DNA of 64,000 nt. Source: Azospirillum endophyticum (GTDB lineage: Bacteria; Pseudomonadota; Alphaproteobacteria; Azospirillales; Azospirillaceae). The stretch spans positions 115,830 through 179,829 of the forward strand of contig NZ_JAENHM010000007.1 of the NCBI RefSeq assembly GCF_016595245.1, read 5' to 3'. Below, one piece after another: positions 47,101 through 55,456 of the stretch; within the stretch, counting starts at the first letter, position 1, and the number at the start of each line of letters is the position of its first letter. Position numbers and translations under genes: made by a program. The notes beneath the pieces were generated by a model that was given only the letters and a program-made list of their open reading frames with translations, searched no databases and had not been told where the DNA came from.

Positions 47101-49343
47101 TGGTCTCGCCCCCGGTGGTGACGCCGCCCGTGGTCACGCCGCCCGTGGTCACGCCCCCGGTGGTCGGGCCGACCACGCCCGACGTCACCGGACCGACCAC
47201 CCCCACCACCCCCGTCGCCCCGACCACCGGGGTGATCGACATGTCCAAGCCGACCTTCACCAACGAGGACGGCGCGGTCCGGACCACCAGCATCACCTTC
47301 GACGGCGGCACGCTGAAGCCGACGGCGCCGCTGACGCTGACGCAGGCGGTGACGGTCGAAGCCACCAACGGCGTCATCGACCCGAACGGCTCGACCGTCA
47401 CCCTGTCCGGCCCGGTGGCCGGGGCGGGACGGCTGACCGTGACCGGTTCCGGATCGCTGGTCGTCGCCAACAGCGCCACCAACGACGGTGGCATGGCCGT
47501 CCAGTCCGGCTCCCTGACGGTCGCGAAGGGCGGCAGCGTCTCGGGACCGGTCACCGTCAGCGGCGGCACCGTCGTCGTCGGCGAGGGCGGGTCGATCGCC
47601 GGCGCCCTGACGCTGGGCAGCGGCGGCTCGGCGAAGGTCAACGGCGAGGTCGGCGGCCGGGTGACGGTGGCGTCCGGCGCGACGCTGGGCGGCAGCGGCC
47701 GCATCGGCGGCGCCACCTCGGTGTCGGGCATCCTGGCGCCGGGCAATTCGCCGGGCACGCTGGTCTTCACCGCGCCGGTGACGCTGAACGCCGGGTCGGT
47801 CTATCAGGCGGAGATCGACGGCACTGGCACGGGAAGCGGGGCCGGGAACCACGACCAGGTCGTGGTGCGCAGCGCCAGCTTCGCCGCCGGGGGGCGCCTG
47901 ACGCCGGTCCTGCGCGGGATCGCCGGCTCCGCCACCAATGCCTTCAGCCCGGCGCTGGGCCAGAGCTTTACCGTGGTCACCGCCGACGGCGGCCTCAGCG
48001 GCCGCTTCGACCGGCTCGACCAGCCGGCCGCCGGGCTGGCGGCGGGCACGCGGCTGGACCTGATCTACGGCCTGACCACCGCGACCCTGGTGGCGACTCC
48101 GGCCAGCTACGCCAACCTCGCCGCGGCGGGGCTGGGCCAGACCGCCAACCAGCGCAGCGTCGGCGCGGCGCTGGAAAGCATCCGTCCGGCGGCCGGCGGG
48201 CAGGCGTCGAACGCCACGGGCCAGGCGCTGTTCGAGGCGCTCTACCCCCTGGCAGGCGACCGGATCGCCCCGGCGCTGGACCAGCTTTCGGGCCGCATCC
48301 ATGCCGACACGCTGGCTGCCGAGCGGGTCAACCGCCGTATGTTCGGCCGCGCCATCGAGGCTCGCCAAGCCGCCGGGCGCAGCGGGCCGGCCGTGGCCGA
48401 GGGCGTCGGCGGCGTCGCCCAGTTCGTCTTCGACGGCGAGGCGCGCTCCGTCGCCGGCCTGCCGGAAGCGGCGGGAGACACCGGAACCGGTGGCGGCGCC
48501 GGCAGCGACACCAGCTTCTGGGGCCGTCCGATGGTCGCCTGGGGCCGCAACGGCGGCGACGGCTCGGCCACCCGGTCGACCGGCGGCTTCCTGGTCGGCA
48601 CCGACCATGCCTTCGATCCGGCCTTCAAGGCGGGCATGGCGCTGGGCTTCCTGCGCACCCGGGTGAAGGGCGCCGACGGGATGGGCGAAGGCACCGTCGA
48701 CAGCTATCAGGCGACTCTCTACGGCAGCTGGATGCCGGGCGCCTTCTTCGTCGACGGCGCGCTCGGCTACGGCTACAGCCGCACCGAGGCCTCCCGGTCG
48801 ATCGGCTTCGGCGCGGCGGCCGGTTCGGCCTCCGGCGAGACGGACGGACGCTCGCTGTCGGCGGAGCTGTCGGCGGGGACGCGGATGGCAGTGGGCGATG
48901 CTTGGCTCGAGCCGCGCGCCGGGCTGCGCTGGGACCGCCTGCGCCGGGACGGCTTCGCCGAGACCGGTACGCCCGGGCTGGCGCTGAACGAGGAGGAGGG
49001 GTCGGAGGACGCGCTGCGCAGCTCCTTCGGGCTGCGTGCCGGCAAGCGGATCAGCCTGGAGGGCATGGTGGTGGAGCCGACCGCCCTGATCGCCTGGGAG
49101 CACGACTGGCGCGATGTCGGATCGACCGCGTCGGCCTCGTTGGGCGGTGGGCTGGGCGGGCCCGGCGGCGCGCGCTTCACCGTCGATCAGGCCGGTAAGC
49201 CGGGCCGCGACGCCGCGGTGCTGGGCGCCGGGATCGGCGTGACGATGACGCAGGGGCTGTCCCTGCAGATCGGCTATGTCGGGGAGATCCGCCGCAAGGA
49301 CACCAGCCACGCGCTGTCCGCCGGACTGCGCTGGGCCTGGTGA
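44187..49343 (+). CDS. Large type Va autotransporter (adhesin-like)
   Basis: A 1,718-residue secreted protein. The signal peptide ends in ATA-QS at about residue 37. The passenger (to about 960) is rich in Gly/Ser/Thr/Ala and made of degenerate beta-helix repeats: IGTI.NSGT units early, then passenger-repeat units such as SGTNSFSGATTIVGGTLTV, LAGTNDYSGGTDITGGTL and LAGSNSYSGGTSITAGRL. A Pro-rich segment (about 960-1010) interrupts it, and more beta-helix follows. The C-terminal autotransporter barrel (about 1440-1718, from SFWGRPMVAWGR) ends RWAW, with the aromatic terminus needed for BamA-assisted insertion. No protease motif was seen, so adhesion or aggregation is most likely. ATG 44187 is chosen for the signal peptide; ATG 44154 is possible. 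Confidence 0.9.
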   Translation: MTSIVPAHRNATLRRTLLTGVSLIVMLGVLGPMATSPATAQSTTTVSSSVSSVQTVTGGNSLSITSTGTISHTLSSTAGVVATGTIGSIVNQGVVKADYGVSVASGASIGTIDNSGTIGQSGRALFISGGTIGTISNSGTLTGYSVYGDGIYVTGAASIGTIANTGAVLAPQGTAFNLLLGATGTIGLIVNSGVTSGANSFLNLAGGTIGSFVNSGTFIPNTASSNIAVGINGTGAAITSFTNSGTIAAGGAIGVTTGLIGTLINSGLLQGSFSGAQAVYVSASGTLTSIANTGTIAGNIANASTRPLTITGGTGTVYGSLLGRVGGSSVSTITSGGDLTLAGNTFLNNNISVNSGAGTVTNTGTLYTERATTITGAYNQGAATLIAGVTNGSTYGALSVSGAATLTNGSIVMEAARTTLAGNPTLAGGTYTIVSAATTGTDYTGVSVTAPGFDGTVASSTTISGTLNRLLVTLTPTTRLYWDGDAVGNAGNAAVDGGSGTWSSAATNWTKADGTNNGILSGATITPFFQGTAGTVGVSGTVAAAGLSFATDGYLLTGGTIRLTASPSTITTDSGVGATIASVLTGSGGLYKAGAGSLLLSGTNSFSGATTIVGGTLTVGGGDALSDSAGVTVNTGAAFQLAASETIGALSGAGNILLGANTLTVGGFSGTTITGSISGTGGKLVKTSGTTLTLAGTNDYSGGTDITGGTLAATSALPSSGAVTVASGAALKIDTSQTIGLLSGAGDILLGANSLTTEAATDATLSGSISGTGGFVKAGAGTLTLAGSNSYSGGTSITAGRLHVTGTIGAVSIASGATLSGTGTVGAIVNSGTVALGSSVLTSTGNMTGTGAITVTIGPSGSGYIVNAVNTANYAPGAGTVTITPTLNGATVADGTKIALIRGNGGGTAPDFTGTTVTVGGSGSATWIAAAGTAYVGSVDMNGYAITANDTVLVASVASPPSPPPPPPPPVVVSPPVVTPPVVTPPVVTPPVVGPTTPDVTGPTTPTTPVAPTTGVIDMSKPTFTNEDGAVRTTSITFDGGTLKPTAPLTLTQAVTVEATNGVIDPNGSTVTLSGPVAGAGRLTVTGSGSLVVANSATNDGGMAVQSGSLTVAKGGSVSGPVTVSGGTVVVGEGGSIAGALTLGSGGSAKVNGEVGGRVTVASGATLGGSGRIGGATSVSGILAPGNSPGTLVFTAPVTLNAGSVYQAEIDGTGTGSGAGNHDQVVVRSASFAAGGRLTPVLRGIAGSATNAFSPALGQSFTVVTADGGLSGRFDRLDQPAAGLAAGTRLDLIYGLTTATLVATPASYANLAAAGLGQTANQRSVGAALESIRPAAGGQASNATGQALFEALYPLAGDRIAPALDQLSGRIHADTLAAERVNRRMFGRAIEARQAAGRSGPAVAEGVGGVAQFVFDGEARSVAGLPEAAGDTGTGGGAGSDTSFWGRPMVAWGRNGGDGSATRSTGGFLVGTDHAFDPAFKAGMALGFLRTRVKGADGMGEGTVDSYQATLYGSWMPGAFFVDGALGYGYSRTEASRSIGFGAAAGSASGETDGRSLSAELSAGTRMAVGDAWLEPRAGLRWDRLRRDGFAETGTPGLALNEEEGSEDALRSSFGLRAGKRISLEGMVVEPTALIAWEHDWRDVGSTASASLGGGLGGPGGARFTVDQAGKPGRDAAVLGAGIGVTMTQGLSLQIGYVGEIRRKDTSHALSAGLRWAW
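47106..47165 (+). repeat. Four tandem 15-bp units encoding (S/T)PPVV in the autotransporter
   Basis: Units at 47106-47120, 47121-47135, 47136-47150 and 47151-47165; the second and third are identical. Each encodes Ser/Thr-Pro-Pro-Val-Val. A run of eight prolines stands just before. Being in frame, unit gain or loss would change linker length without a frameshift. Confidence 0.85.
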
Positions 49344-49351
49344 CGGCGTGA

Positions 49352-49705
49352 TCAGCCGGGGGGCGGCGGCGGCACCTCGTCGCTGCCCTCGCTGCGGTCG
49401 CGGTAGAGGGCGGCGCGGGCCAGCAGCATCAGGGTGATCGGGGTGGTGACCACCATCAGGGCGGTGATCAGCAGCTCGTGCAGGATCGCCCGCGATTCCA
49501 GCACCGAGAAGACCAGGATCGAGGCGAGCAGGATGCAGCCGATGCCCAGCGTCGAGCCGAGCGTCGGGGCGTGGACCCGCTGGTAGAAATTGCCGAAGCG
49601 CAGCAGCCCGACGGTCCCGATCAGGGTCAGGACGGCGCCGGCCAGCAGCAGCAGGGCGGCGAGCACCGCCGCCCAGGCGGGAAGATCGGCCAGATGGTTG
49701 TTCAT
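49352..49705 (-). CDS. mrpG: Cation/proton antiporter subunit MrpG (MnhG/PhaG)
   Basis: A 117-residue subunit with three membrane helices. TVGLLRFGNFYQRVHAPTLGSTLG is the family signature. Part of the multi-subunit Mrp complex that exchanges Na+ or K+ for H+. Its start overlaps the mrpF stop by four bases, and it is last in the operon. It converges on the autotransporter gene with only eight bases between the stops and no visible terminator. Confidence 0.93.
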   Translation of the reverse strand: MNNHLADLPAWAAVLAALLLLAGAVLTLIGTVGLLRFGNFYQRVHAPTLGSTLGIGCILLASILVFSVLESRAILHELLITALMVVTTPITLMLLARAALYRDRSEGSDEVPPPPPG

Positions 49706-49983
49706 TCGATCACCTCGCCGCGCATCAGGAATTTCGCCAGCGCCGCCGTCGACACGAAGCCGAGCAGGGCGATGATCAGCGCCGCCTCGAAATAGAGCAT
49801 GCTGCCGGTGCGGATGCCGAAGGTCAGCAGCAGCATGGTCGCGGTGACGTAGAGGGTGTCGAGCCCCAGAACCCGGTCCTGCGCCCGCGGCCCGCGCAGC
49901 ACCCGGAAGGTGGCGAAGGCCATGGCGACGGCCAGCAGGATCTGGGTCAGGAAGATGGTGCCCATCAGCAGATTCAGCATCAT
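49702..49983 (-). CDS. mrpF: Cation/proton antiporter subunit MrpF (MnhF/PhaF)
   Basis: A 93-residue protein with three membrane helices and the motif VLRGPRAQDRVLGLDTLYV typical of MrpF. The start is one of two adjacent ATG codons (49983 or 49980) overlapping the mrpE stop. It is essential for Mrp complex assembly in studied systems. Confidence 0.92.
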   Translation of the reverse strand: MMLNLLMGTIFLTQILLAVAMAFATFRVLRGPRAQDRVLGLDTLYVTATMLLLTFGIRTGSMLYFEAALIIALLGFVSTAALAKFLMRGEVIE

Positions 49984-50480
49984 TCGAACAGCTCCATCAG
50001 CCGCGTCTCGTACCGGCCCTTGATGGTGTCGATCCACTCCTGCTCGTCCACCAGGTCGAGGATGTGCAGGAGGAGGGTGTTCCGGCGCCGGTCATAGGCG
50101 ACCCACACCGTGCCGGGGGTGGCGGTGACGATGCAGGCGAGCGTCGCCAGGCCGTAGGGCGCCCTGAGGTCGAGCGGGATGCGCAGGAACCCCGACACCC
50201 GGCCGCCGCCGTCCGGCCGCAGGATGATCTTGGCGACCGCCCAGTTCGAGCGCAGGATGTCGACCAGCACCACCCCCAACAGCGACAGGGCGACCCGCGG
50301 ACGGCGAAAGCGCCCGCCCGGCAGGTCGAGCACGCCGAGCGTCGCCGCGGCCGCCAGCGACAGCACGCCGCCCAGGAGGATCGTGCCGGGCGCCACGCTC
50401 TCGTTCAGCAGCAGCCAGACCGCCAGGAGCGTCGCGGTCATCAGGGGATAGGGCAGAAACCGCTTCATCATCCGTCTCAT
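49980..50480 (-). CDS. mrpE: Cation/proton antiporter subunit MrpE (MnhE/PhaE)
   Basis: A 166-residue protein with two or three N-terminal membrane helices (about 10-50) and a cytosolic C-terminal part. TPGTVWVAYDRRRNTLLLHILD is characteristic of MnhE. The start overlaps the mrpD stop by four bases. Confidence 0.92.
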   Translation of the reverse strand: MRRMMKRFLPYPLMTATLLAVWLLLNESVAPGTILLGGVLSLAAAATLGVLDLPGGRFRRPRVALSLLGVVLVDILRSNWAVAKIILRPDGGGRVSGFLRIPLDLRAPYGLATLACIVTATPGTVWVAYDRRRNTLLLHILDLVDEQEWIDTIKGRYETRLMELFE

Positions 50481-52093
50481 CGCGTCCCTCCCGCGCCCGG
50501 AGCCGCCGCCCGGAGCCCCGAGAGGACCGCCCCGTTGTAGTCCTGCGGCGCGTGCAGCGACCGCGCGGTGTCTTCCATGTAGCGCATCGCCGGCCCGGCC
50601 TGGATCGTGAGCGCCAGGTTGAGCGAGAGCAGCAGCAGGACGGGGGCGATCTCCGCCACCCGCACCCGCGGCACCTCGGCGGCGGGCGAGGCCCAGAAGG
50701 CGTCGATGCCCACACGGGTCATCGCCACCACCGTCGCCAAGCCGGACAGCACCAGCGCCGCCAGCAGGATCCAGGTGGTGACGGCGACCTCCGGCCCGGC
50801 GGCCAGCAGCGGCGACAGGATGGCGAACTTGGCGAGGAATCCCGACAGCGGCGGCAGGCCGGCCAGCAGCAGCGCGCTGGACATGAAGCCGATGCCGAGG
50901 ATCGCCATCGTCGCCGGGATGGCGACGCCGGCCCCGCCGTCATCGGCATCCTCGTCGTCGCCCTCGCCGAAGGCCTCGCGGGTCACCGCCAGCACGTCGG
51001 CGCCGACGCCGCGGCCGCGCTCGACCAGCTCGATCACCAGGAAGAAGCCGGCGACCGCCAGGACCGAGCTGGTCATGTAGAACAGCGCCCCGCCGGTCAC
51101 CGACACCTGTCCGGCGCCGATGGCGGCCAGCAGGGTGCCGGACGACACCAGCACGCAGGCTCCGGCCAGCCGCGCCATGCTCTGCGTCGCCAGCACGGCA
51201 ATCGAGCCGAAGCCGACGGTCAGCAGCCCGCCGACCAGCAGCACCGTGCCGCCGAAACCGCCCGACGCCCCCGCCCCGTCGCCGAACACCAGCAGCCACA
51301 GCCGGAGCACGGCATAGATGCCGACCTTGCTGAGGATCGAGACGATGGCGGCCGAGGCCGAGTTCAGGGTGGAATAGGTGTTGGGCAGCCAGAATCCCAG
51401 CGGCCACATCCCCGCCTTGATCAGGAAGGCGAGGCCGAGGATCGCCGCCCCGGCCTCCAGCAGCCCGCGGTCCTCGGCGGCCAGCCCGGCCACCCGGTCG
51501 GCGAGATCGGCCATGTTGAGGGTGCCGGACACGCCGTAGATCATGCTGACGCCGATCAGGAACAGCAGCGACGCCGACAGGTTGATCGCGACGTAATGCA
51601 GCCCGGCCCGCACCCGCGCAAGGCCCGAGCCGTGCAGGGCGAGGCCGTAGGAGGCCGCCAGCATGATCTCGAAGAAGACGAACAGGTTGAACAGGTCGCC
51701 GGTCAGGAAGGCGCCGTTCAGCCCCATCAGCTGGAACTGGAACAGCGGGTGGAAATGCGCCCCCGCCTTCTGCCAGCGCGGCAGCGAGAAGGTCAGGGCG
51801 GCGACCCCCAGGATTCCGGTCAGCACCAGCATCAAGGCGGCGAAGCGGTCCAGCACCAGGACGATGCCGAAATTCGCCGGCCAATTGCCGAGCCGGTAGA
51901 CGCGGACCTCGGCCGTGCCGGCATCGGCGACGGCCAGCGCCAGGACGGCCAGCCCCAGCAGGCCCAGCGCCGAGGCCATGCCGATCACCGCCTTCAGCGT
52001 GCGCTGCCGCTCGTCGATCAGCATCATCACCGCCCCCGTCAGCAGGGGTAGGACGATGGGGGCGATCGTCAGATGGTCCATCCAGCCGGTCAC
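50477..52093 (-). CDS. mrpD: Cation/proton antiporter subunit MrpD (MnhD/PhaD)
   Basis: A 538-residue NuoM/NuoN-like proton-translocating subunit with about 14 membrane helices. LMGLNGAFLTGDLFNLFVFFEIMLAASYGL carries the conserved membrane glutamate, and FLIKAGMWPLGFWLPNTYS carries the conserved lysine. The GTG at 52093 overlaps the mrpC stop (GTGA); an ATG four codons later is the alternative start. The continuing open frame upstream lies inside mrpC and mrpAB. Confidence 0.93.
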   Translation of the reverse strand: MTGWMDHLTIAPIVLPLLTGAVMMLIDERQRTLKAVIGMASALGLLGLAVLALAVADAGTAEVRVYRLGNWPANFGIVLVLDRFAALMLVLTGILGVAALTFSLPRWQKAGAHFHPLFQFQLMGLNGAFLTGDLFNLFVFFEIMLAASYGLALHGSGLARVRAGLHYVAINLSASLLFLIGVSMIYGVSGTLNMADLADRVAGLAAEDRGLLEAGAAILGLAFLIKAGMWPLGFWLPNTYSTLNSASAAIVSILSKVGIYAVLRLWLLVFGDGAGASGGFGGTVLLVGGLLTVGFGSIAVLATQSMARLAGACVLVSSGTLLAAIGAGQVSVTGGALFYMTSSVLAVAGFFLVIELVERGRGVGADVLAVTREAFGEGDDEDADDGGAGVAIPATMAILGIGFMSSALLLAGLPPLSGFLAKFAILSPLLAAGPEVAVTTWILLAALVLSGLATVVAMTRVGIDAFWASPAAEVPRVRVAEIAPVLLLLSLNLALTIQAGPAMRYMEDTARSLHAPQDYNGAVLSGLRAAAPGAGGTR

Positions 52094-52434
52094 CGGCCCT
52101 TCTCCTTTCCGTCGACATGGTCGGTCCCGGTCAGGCCGCGGGAGGCGAGCAGCACGACCAGGAACAGCGCGGTGGTTGCGAAGCCGATGACGATCGCCGT
52201 CAGCACCAGCGCCTGCGGCACCGGGTCGGCATGCATGGCGAGCGTGCCGGCCCGGCCGCCCTCCAGGATCGGCGGCGCCCCGGTGCGCAGGCCGCCGGTC
52301 GAGAAGATGAATAGGTTGACGGCATAGGACAGCAGCGACAGGCCGACGATCACCTGGAAGGTGCGGGGCCGCAGCAGCAGCCACACGCCGGAGCCGGTCA
52401 GCACGCCGATGCCGAGCGAAAGGATCAGTTCCAT
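52090..52434 (-). CDS. mrpC: Cation/proton antiporter subunit MrpC (MnhC/PhaC)
   Basis: A 114-residue NuoK-like subunit with three membrane helices (GVLTGSGVWLLLRPRTFQVIVGLSLLSYAVNLFIF at the start, QALVLTAIVIGFATTALFLVV at the end). ATG 52434 overlaps the mrpAB stop by one base (TGATG). Confidence 0.92.
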   Translation of the reverse strand: MELILSLGIGVLTGSGVWLLLRPRTFQVIVGLSLLSYAVNLFIFSTGGLRTGAPPILEGGRAGTLAMHADPVPQALVLTAIVIGFATTALFLVVLLASRGLTGTDHVDGKEKGR

Positions 52435-55385
52435 CAATCGTCTCCTACGGCAGTCGGCACCGGTTCGGGCACCGCCGGGACCTCCGGCGGGCGGGGGGCG
52501 GCGGCACGGTGGCCGCGCAGCGATTGGCGGGCCAGCGCGATCAGGATCAGGATGGTGGCGCCCACCACCAGGGCGAAGACGCCGATGTCGAACAGCAGCG
52601 CGCTCGCCACCGGGATCTTGCCCAGCACCGGGATCTGCGAATAGGCGAAATAGCTGGTCAGGAACGGCCGGCCGGCGGCCCAGGCGCCGAGCCCGGTGCC
52701 GGCGGCCAGCAGCAGGCCGATGCCCATCCAGCGCATCGGCAGCACGCGCAGCCGCGCCTCGACCCACTGGGTGCCGCCGAACATGTATTGCAGGATCATG
52801 GCGATGGCGACGGTCAGACCGGCGGCGAAGCCGCCGCCCGGCAGGTCGTGGCCGCGCAGCAGCAGGAACAGCGCCACCAGCAGGATCACCGGGAACAGCA
52901 GCCGCGCGATCAGCGACGGGATGAACAGCCAGTCGGCCACCGTGTCGCCGTCCTTGCGGTCGGGCCTGGAGGCGTCGAAGGCGCTCTGGTCGCGCTGCTG
53001 TTCGGGAACGTCGACGCTGTCCGACGCCGGGCGGAAGCGGCGCAGCAGGGCATAGGCGGTCATCGCCACCACCCCCAGCACGGCGATCTCGCCCATGGTG
53101 TCGAAGCCGCGGAAATCGACCAGGATGACGTTGACGACGTTGGTGCCGCCGCCCTCGCTGTAGGCCAGTTCCAGGAAGTGGCGGGCCAGCAGTTCCGGCG
53201 GGAAGCGCGTCATCACCCCGAAGGCCAGCCCGGCCATGCCGGCCCCGGCGGCGGCGGCGATGCCGAGATCGCGCAGGCGGCGGGTCAGCGTGACCGCCTC
53301 CGACCCGCGGCTGCCGGGGCTGTCCATCCGCTTGGGCAGCCAGCGCAGCCCCAGCAGCAGCAGGATGGTGGTGACCACCTCGACCAGGAGCTGGGTCAGG
53401 GCGAGGTCGGGGGCGGAGAACCAGACGAAGGTGACGCAGACCACCAGCCCGGTGCCGCCGAGCAGGATCAGCGCCGCCAGCCGGTGGAACTTCGCCTGCC
53501 AGGCGGCCCCCAGGGCGCAGGCGGCGCCCAGCAGCCAGACCAGCGCCAGCACCGGATCGATGCCCGACGGCGCCAGGTTGCCAGGCCCCACCCCGCGCGT
53601 CCACACCGTCCAGCCGCCGGCCAGAACCGCGGCGGTCACCACCAGCCGCAGCTGCGGCTGCAGGCGGCGGGTGCCGAGCAGCCCCTCCGCCGTGCGGGCG
53701 AGGCGCCAGGACAGGAAGACCATCGTCCGCTCGAACATCCGCCGGCCTTCCAGGCTGCGGATCAGCGGCGGCCCGTCGATGCCCTTGGCGAGATGGCTCT
53801 GCAGCAGCCGGTAGAGGATCAGCCCGGCGGCGAAGGCGGCCATGCTCATGATGAGCGGCAGGTTGAAGCCGTGCCAGACGGCGAGGCTGTAGTCCGGCGT
53901 CGCCGCGCCCAGGGCGGCGCGGGCGGCCATGTCGAGATAGGGGCCGACGGTGGCGGCCGGCAGGATGCCGATGACGATGCAGGCCAGCACCAGCACCTCG
54001 ACCGGGAAGCGCATCCAGGCCGGCGGCTCGTGCGGCTTGTGCGGCAGGTCGACCGGATCCGGCCCGAAGAAGGTGCCGTGGATGAAGCGCAGCGAATAGG
54101 CGACGCTGAAGGCGCTGGCCACCATCGCCGCGACCGGCAGCACGTCGAAGAAGACCGGCAGCGGCTCCTTGGCGGAGAGCGCCTCGGCGAAGAACATCTC
54201 CTTCGACAGGAAGCCGTTCAGCAGCGGCACCCCCGCCATGGCGCCGGCGGCGATCAGGGCGAGGCGGGCGGTGAAGGGCATGAAGCGGTTCAGGCCCGAC
54301 AGGCGCCGGATGTCGCGCGTCCCCGTCTCGTGGTCGATGATGCCGGCGGCCATGAACAGCGAGGCCTTGAAGGTCGCGTGGTTGATGACGTGGAAGATCG
54401 CCGCCACCATCGCCAGCTCGCTGTTCAGGCCGAGCAGCAGGGTGATCAGGCCGAGATGGCTGATCGTCGAATAGGCCAGCAGCCCCTTCAGGTCATGCTG
54501 GAAGATGGCGATGTAGGCGCCGAGCAGCAGGGTGGCGAGGCCGGCCGAGCCGACGATCCAGAACCACGCCTCGGTCCCCGCCAGCACCGGCCACAGCCGG
54601 GCCATCAGGAAGATGCCGGCCTTCACCAGCGTCGCCGAATGCAGGTAGGCCGACACCGGCGTCGGCGCCGCCATGGCGTGCGGCAGCCAGAAATGGAAGG
54701 GGAACTGCGCGCTCTTGGTCAGGGCGCCGAGCAGGATCAGCACCAGGGCGGCCAAGTAGAGCGGATGGGCGCGGATTTGGTCGCCGGCCGCCAGCACGGC
54801 GTCCAGCTCGTAGCTGCCGACGATGTGGCCGAGGATCAGGACGCCGGCGAACAGGCAGAGGCCGCCGGTCGCGGTGACCGTCAGCGCCATGCGCGCGCCG
54901 TCGCGCGCCGCCGCGGTGTGGTGCCAGTAGCCGATCAGCAGGAAGGAGAAGAGGCTGGTCAGCTCCCAGAAGAAGGCGAGCTGGACCAGGTTGCCCGACA
55001 GAACCACTCCCGCCATCGCCCCCATGAAGGCGAGCAGGAAGGCGAAGAAGCGCGGCACCGGATCCTCGGCCGCCATGTAGTAGCGGGCATAGACCACCAC
55101 CAGCGCACCCACCCCGAACACCAGCCCGGCGAAGAGCCAGGCGAAGCCGTCCATCCGGAGGGAGAAGTCCAGCCCCAGCGACGGCATCCAGCCGGCGGTG
55201 AGGCGGAGCACGCCGCCCGCCGAGACCGTCGGATAGGCCGCCCACACCATCGCCAGCCCGACCAGAGTCACCCCGCCGGCCAGCCACGCCGCGGCGTTGC
55301 GCGCATGGGTGGGCAGCAGGCCGGCGGCGACCGCGCCGGCGAAGGGCAAGGCCAGGGCGATCAGGAGCGGGAGTGCGTCGGGCAT
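52434..55385 (-). CDS. mrpAB: Fused cation/proton antiporter subunit MrpAB
   Basis: A 983-residue protein. About 1-770 is MrpA, with a NuoL-like core (TKSAQFPFHFWLPHAMAAPTPVSAYLHS has the conserved lysine) and the MbhD-like C-terminal helices. About 800-960 is an MrpB domain (RLLFPVILLVALFLLLRGHDLPGGGFAAGL). The A-B fusion defines the group-2 (Pha-type) Mrp antiporters known from Sinorhizobium, where the system handles K+ and alkaline stress; whether Na+ or K+ is moved here is not shown. It starts 71 bases after the EIIA-like gene and leads the mrp genes. Confidence 0.94.
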   Translation of the reverse strand: MPDALPLLIALALPFAGAVAAGLLPTHARNAAAWLAGGVTLVGLAMVWAAYPTVSAGGVLRLTAGWMPSLGLDFSLRMDGFAWLFAGLVFGVGALVVVYARYYMAAEDPVPRFFAFLLAFMGAMAGVVLSGNLVQLAFFWELTSLFSFLLIGYWHHTAAARDGARMALTVTATGGLCLFAGVLILGHIVGSYELDAVLAAGDQIRAHPLYLAALVLILLGALTKSAQFPFHFWLPHAMAAPTPVSAYLHSATLVKAGIFLMARLWPVLAGTEAWFWIVGSAGLATLLLGAYIAIFQHDLKGLLAYSTISHLGLITLLLGLNSELAMVAAIFHVINHATFKASLFMAAGIIDHETGTRDIRRLSGLNRFMPFTARLALIAAGAMAGVPLLNGFLSKEMFFAEALSAKEPLPVFFDVLPVAAMVASAFSVAYSLRFIHGTFFGPDPVDLPHKPHEPPAWMRFPVEVLVLACIVIGILPAATVGPYLDMAARAALGAATPDYSLAVWHGFNLPLIMSMAAFAAGLILYRLLQSHLAKGIDGPPLIRSLEGRRMFERTMVFLSWRLARTAEGLLGTRRLQPQLRLVVTAAVLAGGWTVWTRGVGPGNLAPSGIDPVLALVWLLGAACALGAAWQAKFHRLAALILLGGTGLVVCVTFVWFSAPDLALTQLLVEVVTTILLLLGLRWLPKRMDSPGSRGSEAVTLTRRLRDLGIAAAAGAGMAGLAFGVMTRFPPELLARHFLELAYSEGGGTNVVNVILVDFRGFDTMGEIAVLGVVAMTAYALLRRFRPASDSVDVPEQQRDQSAFDASRPDRKDGDTVADWLFIPSLIARLLFPVILLVALFLLLRGHDLPGGGFAAGLTVAIAMILQYMFGGTQWVEARLRVLPMRWMGIGLLLAAGTGLGAWAAGRPFLTSYFAYSQIPVLGKIPVASALLFDIGVFALVVGATILILIALARQSLRGHRAAAPRPPEVPAVPEPVPTAVGDD

Positions 55386-55456
55386 GAAATCCTACGGCAG
55401 ACTGGAGCGGCGGCGGCGGGAAGCGTCGGGCCGGGAAGCGTCGGAGGGAGCGGACT

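Noticed and set aside
47060..47200. Regular short repeats considered as a CRISPR array
   Set aside because: Units are 15 bp, contiguous and in frame with the autotransporter; there are no spacers and no cas genes.
44079..49310. A 1,743-codon open frame on the minus strand opposite the autotransporter
   Set aside because: It is a shadow of a GC-rich, repetitive gene. The translation is low-complexity Gly/Arg/Asp/Ala text with no domain, while the plus strand has a signal peptide, passenger repeats and a barrel.
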